NCBI GenBank assembly: GCA_944989445.1
Contig: CALYLW010000164.1
Span: 1,365,001-1,429,000, forward strand
Direction: 5' to 3'
DNA length: 64,000 bases
Origin: Ampullaceana balthica
Taxonomy: Eukaryota; Mollusca; Gastropoda; Lymnaeidae
The notes below the pieces were generated by a model. It was not told the DNA's origin. It saw nothing but the letters and a program-made list of their open reading frames with translations, and ran no database searches. Positions 22,421 to 32,281 of the stretch are shown here, piece after piece. The position numbers and the translations under genes are program-made. Numbering within the stretch: position 1 is the first letter of the stretch; every line of letters starts with the position of its first letter.

Positions 22421-22582
22421 CAATATTCTCTCTAATGTTCATTGGTCGCTGTTCAAAGTTGCACATCATCAGTTTTGTGTGCAATATTTTACAAAATTTT
22501 GTGCGCGGTTATTCTAAACTGCCGCGCGGTGTCGGTCAGATATCTGCGCTGCACGCAGCCGCGCAGCTTAGCGGGAACAATG
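22421..22582 (-). mobile_element. hAT MITE (family F), copy 1
   Basis: Runs from caatattctctctaatgttc to cagcttagcgggaacaatg, 162 bp. The flanks gttgagga and gttgtgga match at 7 of 8, a decayed 8-bp target duplication. Its inner GCGC-rich part (ccgcgcggtg, gccgcgcag) matches the copies at 24306 and 47468 in opposite orientation. Confidence 0.75.
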
Positions 22583-23226
22583 GTTGTGGAGATACGTGCA
22601 TTTTCCATCTCCATAAGTTACGTGAAAAACATGCATTCCAGTGAATAATTTTTAAAAAGAATTGTAATCAGTGTTGCCGTTTCCTTCCCCCAAAGAGTTG
22701 AGCCACAGTACATTTTTAAACATGCCCGTGAACTATACAAATATTTTAAATACCCTCTGTATTACACCACACATTCAATAAATCGCTGATTTTTTTTTCT
22801 CCTGAAAAAATAAAGAAATCTTTTCCACTTTTGAAACAGTGATAGAGTCTAAGACCCTACTCGTGTTAGTTAAAAGAAAGGTTTCTATTTTGCATCATAA
22901 AAATAATTTTCTAAATTATATAATTTTTTTTTAAAAACTAACCAAATATTATTTGTTATTTATTAATTAATTATTTTGTTTAATTTTTTAAAAAAGATTT
23001 TAACCAATCGCATGACCAATTTGATGCGACCGTTTACCGTTTACCTACTTTTTACCCTTTCAGGTTAACATTTATTGGAATAAGGGATTTTAAAAAAAAA
23101 TGTTAAGATTACAGACGCTCCTTCAATACATAAGATGAATGCTTCCTACGCTCTATATTACAAATATTGTAAGACTGTGCTGGCCTCTTGGGCAAGTTAG
23201 GCAGCGTTCACAGGAGACGACGGCCT
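22583..23226. other. Unique AT-rich DNA
   Basis: A/T-runs around 22790 and 22920-22990. No coding or RNA signal. Confidence 0.4.
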
Positions 23227-23352
23227 ACGATGGGATTGTGTGGCACAATCAACGATGGGATTGTGTGGCACAATCAACGATGGGATTGTGTGGCACAATC
23301 AACGATGGGATTGTGTGGCACAATCAACGATGGGATTGTGTGGCACAATCAC
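23227..23352. repeat. 25-bp minisatellite of self-complementary units, 5 copies
   Basis: Each unit, acgatgggattgtgtggcac plus aatca, contains gattgtg-tgg-cacaatc, a perfect 7-bp stem with a 3-nt loop. Five identical units give a ladder of hairpins. Confidence 0.95.
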
Positions 23353-23394
23353 AAGCCGCCTTTATTAACCCCAACTTATTTTAGGTACCCGTCA

Positions 23395-23470
23395 TGAAGG
23401 TCACCCGCCATCCCCCCTGCCTTCACAGGGACTCGATCCCGCGACTCACGGAACGTGGGTAAGCATGAAA
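23395..23470 (-). mobile_element. Possible tRNA-derived SINE remnant
   Basis: On the minus strand gtcgcgggatcgagtccc contains a B-box-like ggatcgagtcc. No good A box is found at the right distance, so this is weak. Confidence 0.3.
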
Positions 23471-23490
23471 ATAACGCAAAGAAACAACGC

Positions 23491-23862
23491 GTTAGACTAG
23501 TATTATAGACTAGTATTATAGACTAGTATTATAGACTAGTATTATAGACTAGTATTATAGACTAGTATTATAGACTAGTATTATAGACTAGTATTATAGA
23601 CTAGTATTATAGACTAGTATTATAGACTTGTATTATAGACTAGTATTATAGACTAGTATTATATACTAGTATTATATACCAGTATTATAGACTAGTATTA
23701 TAGACTAGTATTATAGACTAGTATTATAGACTTGTATTATAGACTAGTATTATAGACTAGTATTATAGACTAGTATTATAGACTAGTATTATAGACTAGT
23801 ATTATAGACTAGTATTATAGACTAGTATTATAGACTAGTATTATAGACTAGTATTATAGACT
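23491..23862. repeat. 15-bp minisatellite, about 25 copies
   Basis: The unit is tagactagtattata. Copies are nearly identical, with scattered cttgt and atacc variants, so the array is young. In-frame stops recur. Confidence 0.96.
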
Positions 23863-24305
23863 TAGAAATAATATCTCATTTGTAATTATTATTACTATTA
23901 TTATTATTATTATTATTCGTTTTAATAATATTTTTATTTAAATTTTCCACATGTAGGTCATCATTTATCTATGAGCAATGTCCACATAGGACTTATGGAC
24001 TGAACAAGGGAGCAAGTAGTTGAGCGTCGCTGAATATCGGACAGTCGACCAACCATCGGTGAGACTTACATGTTAGACGCAATCACGCTCGGCGGAAGGC
24101 AAAAATAAATACCGAGAGTTAATAAACCCAATTCAAACCGAAACCGAAAATAGACCGAAATTTACCAAATGGCCAGTTTTTTTTTCTGTAAATACTGAAA
24201 CTGAGAAAGGAGGCCAAAATGCCGTCGGACTCTGGTCAGCCGCTTGTGTGAAATAAAATCACCGGACCTGTCAGTTGTTTGGGGTCAATTTTATTCGCTC
24301 ACCAC
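23863..24305. other. ATT microsatellite and unique DNA
   Basis: A short (TTA)n run lies at 23885-23918; the rest is unique. Confidence 0.5.
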
Positions 24306-24463
24306 CAATGTTCCCTTTTAAGCTGCGCAATGTCTGACTGAAGTCGCGCAGCAGTTTAGAATTACCGCGCAGCAAATTTTGTAAAATTATTGGGAAAAAA
24401 ATTTTTGCACACGATTTTTTTTATGCTTTGCACACGGACCAAGGAACCTTAGACGGAACATTG
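24306..24463 (+). mobile_element. hAT MITE (family F), copy 2, with perfect target duplication
   Basis: Runs from caatgttcccttttaagctg to accttagacggaacattg, 158 bp. It is flanked by ctcaccac at 24298-24305 and 24464-24471, an exact 8-bp duplication typical of hAT. It has no coding capacity. Confidence 0.88.
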
Positions 24464-24471
24464 CTCACCAC

Positions 24472-25309
24472 AGGTGTCATGGCGTGTGTTGTGCGCATGG
24501 CATCTATGAAAATCGATGCACTTATTAAAACTTATTTTCATTCAATGTGACTTTCCTTTAAAGTTGAATCTGGTGGAATATATTAAAACAAAAAAGTTTA
24601 TTTTAGGAAGAAGAAAAAAAGGTTTTCTTCATTATTTTCCACACTGTCTAAAAAAGAAAAAAAAGCACTGTCAGCCCACTAGTGGCCATCTTGTACCGAG
24701 CCCTCTGTGGCACCTCCAGAGGTGATGAATTTGAACGTACTCTCGTGTAGAGAATCTCCTTCTACTTGTCCGTTGTCTCGGGGCCCGTCCCCCTGCGTCT
24801 CATCCATTCAACCCACCCCTCTCCCTCAGGACCGGAAGGCCTGTAACCGTCAGTCCATCTCTCCACCCCCCACCTCACCATGATAAGATTCCTGGTTTCC
24901 GGAATAGGGGAGGACATTTAATTTACTATCGGCACCAGGTTAAAGGGCCCTCTGAGATTTGGGCCAGGACGGTCCTTCGAGAAAAAGCTGCGCGCGCACG
25001 CCACGGTGTAAACATTGGACATCACTCATTGATGATTGGTCGGCCCTAAATTAAATTACGAGGTTGTTTTTTTTTCTTCTGAAGCCTCGTCTTAAAGATT
25101 TTTTTAAAGCTTTAAAATTTTATTTTTTTTAAACTTAGAATTAAACTTGTCGTTGGATCCCAAAGAATCTATTTAGAAAAAGAAATAAGAATAAATTATA
25201 TTTTTTAAGTCAAATGAATAAAGAAGTACCCTAAATTGTTTCAAAAAAAATATTGGGAAAAAAATAATTAATTAAAGAAATAACTTGAATTAAATTAAAG
25301 TACATAAAT
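24472..25309. other. Unique DNA
   Basis: 24760-24970 is GC-richer and not repeated in the window. 25060-25300 is AT-rich with T-runs. No domain is seen in any frame. Confidence 0.4.
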
Positions 25310-25586
25310 GTCACGTGTGAATCACGAGTTTTGATGACGGAGAGGTCACGTGAGTGAAAGCGCGGGAGAATGTTCTAAAAAGTGTTTCAAGATGGCCGAC
25401 TTCGATGATTATGTCTACACGTTGTGAAACTTCAGTTTTGTATTTATGTAGATAGTGTTCGCATTAAAGTTATTTTATTAACACTAGTGCTTCGAGGAAT
25501 TATTGCACGATAGATTGTGTTATGAGAGAACGCCTACAACACATATATAAAAGCAACCAGTTACAATAAATCAGATTGGCATAGTG
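25310..25586 (+). promoter_or_regulatory. Promoter-like or solo-LTR-like segment
   Basis: Holds two E-box words (tcacgtgtga, ggtcacgtgag), a YY1-type caagatggccgac at about 25389 whose ATG opens an 11-codon frame (MADFDDYVYTL, then stop), a TATA-like acatatataaaag at about 25541 and an aataaa at about 25565. A solo long terminal repeat would show this layout, as would a real promoter with a first exon. I cannot tell which. Confidence 0.3.
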
Positions 25587-25794
25587 CAGTGGTAGCGAAC
25601 CTTTTTCGACCCGCTTGCTCAAAATTCAACCAAGGCCAACTTATTTTTAGAAACGTGCCAACACTCCAATGAAACCCGAAAATAAGGTTTTGGCTTAGCT
25701 GGTTTGATTACGGAAGTAATATTATAGTCGCGTGCCGGCTTATGACAATCTGCGTGCCAACTGTGACACGCGTGTCATAAGTTCGCTATCACTG
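25587..25794. mobile_element. hAT MITE, 208 bp
   Basis: The ends cagtggtagcgaacc and ggttcgctatcactg-like (ttcgctatcactg) are inverted copies. The flanks gcatagtg and gtatagcg match at 6 of 8, as expected of an old 8-bp duplication. Confidence 0.75.
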
Positions 25795-25852
25795 GTATAG
25801 CGCATGAATTAAAAGTAAAAGTACCCACAGCGGAAGATGTAGTTCAGTCATT

Positions 25853-25975
25853 GGGTAGAAAATATGTGTATATTCTGATCTTTTTTAATTACTTGTGTAG
25901 AAAATATGTGTATATTCTGGTCTTTTTTAATTACTTGTCTGGGACATATGTGTATATTTAGTATTTTTTTTTAAC
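25853..25975. repeat. 42-bp tandem repeat, three copies
   Basis: Copies contain gtagaaaatatgtgtatatt and cttttttaattactt at a 42-bp period. Confidence 0.85.
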
Positions 25976-26242
25976 TTTCGGATTCCACATCCCCTTTACA
26001 ACACCGGAAGTGTGTCATGACTATCGTGCCAATCTATTGGATGTATTTTCTCCGGCTCCCCTCCAACTCCCCCCCCCCTCCACGCCCCGTCCTTAACCTG
26101 GAAGAGTCCAGATTTACATCGTTAACTTTGACGGAAGTCAAAAGGAGACATCTGCTCCCGAATCTACAGTCACAGGTCGTCCCGTCCTCCACTCCCCTCC
26201 CCCTTTTAACAGATCATAGCTCATTGGGAAACGTTGTAAATA

Positions 26243-26420
26243 AATTCTGGCCCTACCCTCGGTAAGGAATAAGTTTTCGCCCTACCCTCGGTAAGGAATA
26301 AGTCCTGGCCCTAACCTCTGTAAGGAATAAGTCCTGGCCCTACCCTCTGTAAGGAATAAGTTCCGGCCCTACCCTCGGTAAGGAATACGTTTTCGCAATA
26401 CCCTCGGTAAGGAAAAAGAG
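26243..26420. repeat. 29-bp minisatellite, about 6 copies
   Basis: The unit is ttctggccctaccctcggta plus aggaataag (29 bp). Confidence 0.92.
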
Positions 26421-27110
26421 CCGGGCTGTGTGTAGAAGTAGCTCTACGGTTCATTTGAACGAGGGGGGGGGTGATTAAAAAAGTTCTTGGTGGGGGTCAA
26501 ATGGTCAGACCAATCGTTTCTGTATAATGAGGACACCGGATGAAAAATAGGACAGAGCCAGTTCTTCTGTGTGCGGGTGTGGGGTGTGTGTGTGTGGGTG
26601 TGGGTATGGGGTGTGTGTGTGGGGGGGGGGACGAGTGACGTCAGGAAATAGTGCCATCAACCTACACACGCTCAGATATAAGTGATACGCTGTAGCCTGA
26701 TCGGTTCTAATGCTGTATCTAAATAAGCCTAAGAGTGAACGTAACAAGTCTAAAGGTCTAGACCTAATAAGCCGAAAAGTATTATTTTTTTTTAGTGCAA
26801 TGAATTCCTAGAATTCCTCTACTAGTTAAGGTCTAGTTGCAGAGCCCTCTTTTTAAGTTCTGCACCACCCTTGGTCTATTTGCTAGGATTGAAGGTCTAC
26901 TTATTAGTACAAACATTTACTTTCTGTGTTTAAAAGTCTGCCTACTAAGCCTTTTAAAGTCATATCTTTAACTGTTGTGCGAAGTATACATTTGCAAAAG
27001 TGTACATATTCACCAGCTAAGTATAAAGATCTACTTGATAGTTAAAATTCTACTCTCTGAGCCTCATAAAGCTCTACTGCGTCCAAGGATGTTCTTGTAT
27101 ATGTCTAAAG
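26421..27110. other. GT-rich and unique DNA
   Basis: A G/T-rich tract lies at 26570-26635. The remainder is unique AT-rich DNA. Confidence 0.4.
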
Positions 27111-27298
27111 CAGCGGTCTCCAAACTACGGCCCTCTCATCCGGAACCTGGAGACGTTTTAATCTCCACAAAAAAAAAGATTCTATTTTTTTCCCTGTAGT
27201 TTACCACAAAACTTAGTAGTTGGGGGTTAGTAGTCGGTCCTCAAACTGCTGTTTGACAGTTAATGCGGCCATTCAGCAGAAAAGTCTGGAGACCCCTG
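27111..27298. mobile_element. hAT MITE, 188 bp, perfect target duplication
   Basis: Begins cagcggtctccaaact and ends agtctggagacccctg, an inverted match of 14 of 16. It is flanked by gtctaaag at 27103-27110 and again at 27299-27306, an exact 8-bp duplication. No coding capacity. Confidence 0.92.
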
Positions 27299-27489
27299 GT
27301 CTAAAGCGCTACTCTTAATAACAACTGATCATCAGCCCGCCTCAGCTTGACCCATCAGTTTAATCAGTGATAACGAACTAAGGCATCTATTTTAGGAGAC
27401 TGGGCTACATGATTACATTGTACTATGTGTCAATTGTTATAAGTCTTATATTACTATTATAATTATTTTGTTATTGCATGAAAAACAAA

Positions 27490-28152
27490 TCCTTATATAA
27501 TAAAAGGCAAGTTTCTGTCCGTTCTGTCCGGTCATCTATACCAGTGATTCTCAAAGTTGTGGTCCGCGGACCGGTGCCGGTCCGTGGGCGTTCCACTGCC
27601 GGTCCGCAGAAGTTATCAAGAAAGGACAGAAAAATAGAATTATAATCTCTTATTTGCAACCATTAATACTAACCCTATAGAATAGTTCAATTTTTAGTAA
27701 ATTATAAATACATGCAGTGACACACATATATTAAAATTAAATTACATTTCGCTACCCCGTCAGTACAGAGAAAATAGTTCGCCGGTCCCTAGTGCAATGG
27801 AAAAATTCCTGCCGGTTCGCCATACTAAAAAGTTTGAGAAGCACTGATCTATACTATAGCGATTGGTCCCTCAAACACATATGACTCCTACAGCCAATCA
27901 TATTGAACACGTTTACGCCATTTACGCGGACGTTCAAAACGAGTTATTTTTGGTGCAGTATTTCTTCCAAGACTTTATTTTGAGTTATGCGCGTTGGGAT
28001 TTATAGCAAAAAGCTGTTTTTACGAGCTATTTATTTTAACTATAATGAATAGTATTTTTGACGCGATGCACATGTAACGCCGGTCGAGACGGCTGTTGGA
28101 GGGGAGTTACAACATGCCACCGAACGTCCTTGGACGGGCTTGGTTGCTCGTA
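27490..28152 (+). mobile_element. Helitron-like element (family A), copy 2, interrupted
   Basis: Starts ccttatataataaaaggc and ends cgtccttggacgggcttggt. The parts 27490-27541 and 27855-28152 are contiguous in other copies; a hAT MITE at 27542-27846 sits between them. It is therefore older than that MITE. Confidence 0.72.
27542..27846. mobile_element. hAT MITE, 305 bp, nested in family A element
   Basis: Starts cagtgattctcaaag and ends agtttgagaagcactg, flanked by an exact 8-bp duplication atctatac (27534-27541 and 27847-27854). The interior has gtccgcggaccggtgccggt. The same family occurs in opposite orientation at 62129-62307. Confidence 0.93.
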
Positions 28153-28544
28153 TGTATATAATGTCATTGTCATATAGGTGTAATAAGACTATGATATGTA
28201 TACGTAAAATATCATTGACGTAAGTGTCATCAGACCATATCTGTCGATGACAACAGGAGCATGAGATCTTCATATCTGTCATTTTCAGGTATATGTAAAT
28301 GTACATGTGTTGTTGTAACAGGGGCCCATTTGGAGGACATATCTACTCATCTCCTTTAAAACACGCTAACACACTTTCTTTTAATTAATCAAACCAGTTA
28401 TTTAAGTTAATTATTCAGTTATGTTGTGTTTTGAAAACAAGACGGTATTTTCTATATACATCTGTTAAAAGAATTTTTTTGGGGGGTCATGTTTCGTTTC
28501 TCCTACCCTGTTTGACTGATTTAGATTATCATATATAACGCATA
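28153..28544. other. Unique AT-rich DNA
   Basis: Nothing that I can support. Confidence 0.4.
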
Positions 28545-28817
28545 GGGGCCGTCCATAAAGTACGTCACGCTCCAGAGGGGGTGAGGTGTAAGAAAGTGTG
28601 ACAGTTTGTGACAGGGGGAGGGGGTCCGGTGTGACGTCACGGTGTTTTATATTAGATTTTAATTATTTTGTTAATAAAAAAGAAATTTTTGGTCTAAAGT
28701 GGGACGTACTTTAGCGGGAAGGGGGGGGGAGGGGTCCAAGATTTGTGACAGTTTGTGACAGGGGGAGGGGGGAGTTAAAAATGGTCAAAAATAGCGTGAC
28801 ATACTTTATGGACGGCC
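28545..28817 (+). mobile_element. GGGGCCGTCCATAAAG inverted-repeat MITE (family D), copy 1
   Basis: Starts ggggccgtccataaagtacg and ends cgtgacatactttatggacg then gcc, nearly exact inverted repeats of about 25 bp. It contains a gtgacgtcac palindrome and two direct copies of gtgacagtttgtgacag. Other copies at 44063 and 45453 have 3-bp flanking duplications. Confidence 0.85.
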
Positions 28818-29879
28818 AATCTGGATTTGTATTTGGTGCGCTAATCTGAACATATTCTAAGATCATATTTTAACAAAAAAAACATACGATAAAAAAAAAC
28901 CCAAAACAAAACAAAAAACAACAACAAAACAACAACATATGGCAAAAGGAAAAGAACATTTGGCAATACCACAAGACAGAAACATTTTAGAGAAACAAAA
29001 AAGCAAAATCATTATTTAGAAACTGAGAACTCTAAAGAATAATTTGGAAACCCACAAAAGAGACAAAAATCTAAAGACAAAAAACTGGAGACGAATCTGG
29101 AGACGAAGTTCCCGGAGACCAAGTTCCAAATAAGCAAAAATCAAATTTTAAAATGTGGGCAGCCTTTTTTCCCCCCCTCTACTCTAATAACTTTTGTCTG
29201 CGCCCTTTCCATCATCTCATGTCGTAATGGTTAAGTTTAAATACCCGGATTTAATAACACGAGCGCGTCACATCCTGCCTGGCCCTGTACCAAATGACTG
29301 CCGGTCTGGTCAGACCCCGGGGCCATAGCCGAGCGCCAGGGGCCGATGCTTGCGTACCGGTGATGCAGGCTTTAATTGAATGACCTCAGTCTCGTGGTGG
29401 TGGTGGCCGTACTGGTTGGGCCCTCGCCCGGGCCTCGTCCAACTTCTTAAGTTTCTTGGTTGCGTCAAAGACACGAAGCGCGAAAAAAAAAGAATGAAGA
29501 AAAGATAAAGAAAAGAAAATCGATTTGACTAAAGCAGATCGTTAATTGCATTTTGGCCGAAGGGGAGAGAATAAATTGAAAGTTACGACGAGAAGGGAAA
29601 ATAACTGGGTAATTGTAGAACTGGGAGTGGGGGGATGGGGGGGGAGATTTGGGGTCGGGGGGGGGTCCAATCGCCTGTAGGAGGATGGACGTGGTAATAA
29701 TTTTGGTGTGGACGAATGGATTAAATGGGGTGGGGGGTCGGTGAGGGTTGGACCGTTGGCACTGTGGATGGTGGATAATGACGGGGTGGATGAGGTTCTC
29801 TTGGAGTTTGGATGTTGATCTCGATACCCTGAGCTGAGAAAAATGGGCGTGTCTTGTTAGATAAGATTGCGCTCTCTGG
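28818..29879. other. Unique DNA
   Basis: A-rich to about 29130, then a GC-richer patch at 29200-29470 and G-runs at 29630-29670. No domain in any frame. Confidence 0.4.
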
Positions 29880-30625
29880 GAAGTTGGACGGTCGGAAGTT
29901 GGGTGGTTGGAAGTTGGGTGGTTGGAAGTTGGGTGGTTGGAAGTTGGGTGGTTGGAAGTTGGGTGGTGGGAAGTTGGGTGGTTGGAAGTTGGGTGGTTGG
30001 AAGTTGGGTGGTTGGAAGTTGGATGGTAGGAATTTGGACGGTGGGAAGTTGGACGGTGAGAAGTTAGACGGTGAGAATTTGGATGGTGGGAAGTTAGACG
30101 GTGAGAATTTGGATGGTGAGAAGTTGGATGGTGGGAAGTTGGATGGTAGGAAGTTGGATGGTGGGAAGTTGGATGGTAGGAATTCGGACGGTGGGAAGTT
30201 GGATGGTGGAAAGTTGGATGGTGGGAAGTTAGAAGGTGGGAAGTTGGATGGTAGGAATTTGGATGGTGGGAATTTGGATGGTAGGAATTCGGACGGTGGG
30301 AAGTTGGACGGTAGGAAGTTGGATGGTGGGAAGTTGGATGGTGGGAAGTTAGACGGTGGGAAGTTGGACGGTGGGAAGTTGGATGGTAGGAATTTGGATG
30401 ATGGGAAGTTAGACGGTGAGAAGTTGGATGGTGGGAAGTTAGACGGTGAGAAGTTGGATGGTGGGAAGTTGGATTGTGGAAAGTTGAAATCTGGGAAGTT
30501 GGATTGTGGAAAGTTTAAATCTGGGAAGTTGGATTGTGGAAAGTTGGATGGTGTGAAGTTGGATGGTGGGAAGTTGGATGGTGGGAAGTTGGATGGTGGA
30601 AAGTTGAAATCTGCGGGAAGTTTGT
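29880..30625 (+). repeat. 15-bp minisatellite with one open frame, about 50 copies
   Basis: The unit is aagttggatggtggg with an aagttgggtggttgg class at the left end. Because 15 is divisible by three, the frame from 29854 to 30627 stays open for 257 codons and reads KLDGG, KLDGR, NLDGG and GWKLG pentads. There is a superficial likeness to pentapeptide-repeat proteins, but the alanine or cysteine at the usual position is absent. Variation among units is not biased to silent sites in any way I can see. I judge it a minisatellite rather than a gene. Confidence 0.9.
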
Positions 30626-30837
30626 AGGGAGCGAAGTTGAACGATTAGACGTGGCTAGCAGTACACCAGATTGGATCAATATGGAAAAATAGATCATTAA
30701 AATGTTTTGGTACGTTGGTTTCCATATGGTCTGAACCAAGTTCACAATTTCACTTAACTGTAGAACATACAGTTTGAGGTCTTAAACCTCTGGCAAGTAC
30801 TTGTGACCATCCTTCTTCTTTTCTTTACTCGATAAAA

Positions 30838-31300
30838 ATGATCTATCAAAATTTCAGATCGATCGAAGGTATTGTAATAAAATAGATGATTTTTTAGATT
30901 ATCTCTATATATTTCCATGTAGAATGCTAATTTTTGTGCTAGAGTGTCGCGGTGCGTATTATATTGAACAACCTTTTTAATACTTTCCTGTCGCACGGTG
31001 CGGTGCGTATTATATTGAGGATACTTTTTAAAAATATGTTCCCGATCTTTAAATTTTTATGCTAATCTGTCACGCGGTGCGCATTATATTAAACATGTTT
31101 TTCCCGTGATCAAATCGAACTGAAATTTAGCAGGCAGACTGTGGTAGTTTTTTACTATATAAATCCTTTATATATGAGACATAACTAAAATTTTGGATTT
31201 TTGGATTGTCGTGCGATGCGTAATGAACATAATTTAATTTATGTCTCGTATATAAATGATTTATAGTAAAAAAAACTTTGTTTTTTACGGGGTTTTTTTG
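30838..31300 (+). mobile_element. Helentron-like element, family B relative (B-prime), copy 1
   Basis: Contains tttcagatcgatcgaagg, three ggtgcgtattatatt-type words, and the family B right end (atttatagtaaa, then aaactttgttttttacgg). The left terminus is not clear. Confidence 0.6.
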
Positions 31301-31309
31301 TTTTTAAAT

Positions 31310-32075
31310 TGGAGTATGGCTTGAACTTGAACTCCATTGTACTTCCCTGCCAAGTTGACTCCGTTATCGTAATCTTGGCTGCGTACATCTTCAAGTGATA
31401 AACCATTTTGAATTAATGCTGCTTTAATTTCCAATACAGTTCCTTCTCCTGTTTTTTTGTGTTGTTTTTATGAAACCAACGAACCTCTCTTTAATGGTAT
31501 ATTCTTTATCTGACAATTATTATTTCACATACCGAATAATTTCAGTAAATTGTTCTTTGTGAGATACATCCGGAGTGCTATCAAATATTCGACTATAATA
31601 TTTAGCTTCTTGAATTTCTTTTATTATTTCACTTTACACTTTCGCTGATAACAAATTAATACGTTCATTCTGTATTGTTGGCGACAAATAGCTGTAGTGT
31701 GATTTTTAATATGCTATTCAAGGGAATTTTTAAAACCAACATCAAACTGACTCACAAATTTTATCAGATTCAAAAATATAGCTCCACCTTGTTCGTGTTT
31801 AAGAGAAGCTACGTTGGTTTCAGCACAAAACTATATACATTTTCATATTATTGTCAATGTATGGCGCCATTTCAAAATTTTGTTTTTCACTGCAGCTTGT
31901 GTAAAGTCGTCAATTAGTCCATCTAATAATTTCCATTTCGTAAAATTATTTATGTGTTGCCACGAATTTTCGTGAATTTGAATTTGTGGGTTTAGATGTT
32001 TCCAGTCCACAAATACATCGAACTGACAAAATGGAATATTATGTATACCAGATTTAGCGGCACCCTTTTGAACTG
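31310..32075 (-). pseudogene. DUF4371 hAT-type transposase relic
   Basis: The minus strand reads, in order from 32075 down, AAKSGIHNIPFCQFDVFVDW and KHLNPQIQIHENSWQH; then SLKHEQGGAIFLNLI; then [36 protein letters not shown]; then RSQDYDNGVNLAGKYNGVQ. These blocks match, in the right order, the TTF-type finger tail and DUF4371 region of ZMYM1-like/hAT-derived proteins (DWKHL...HE.S..H; YYS...DSTPD.SH.EQ; QSYDNG.N..GKY.G.Q). At least two frame changes and several stops break it. The catalytic C-terminal half and dimerisation domain are absent. It abuts the B-prime element on its 3' side. Confidence 0.82.
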
Positions 32076-32237
32076 TATATATACGAGTATATATGATATA
32101 ATTGTAAAAAAATTCAAGAGAGCTTAAGCCATTTCACTGTAAAGAGAATCAATCGTCTGAACTTTATGTCATTTAAATATATATTAAAAAATGTACATGG
32201 TATTCGAAACTTCTGTTCTAATAGCATACACACATAG

Positions 32238-32281
<44 letters not shown>

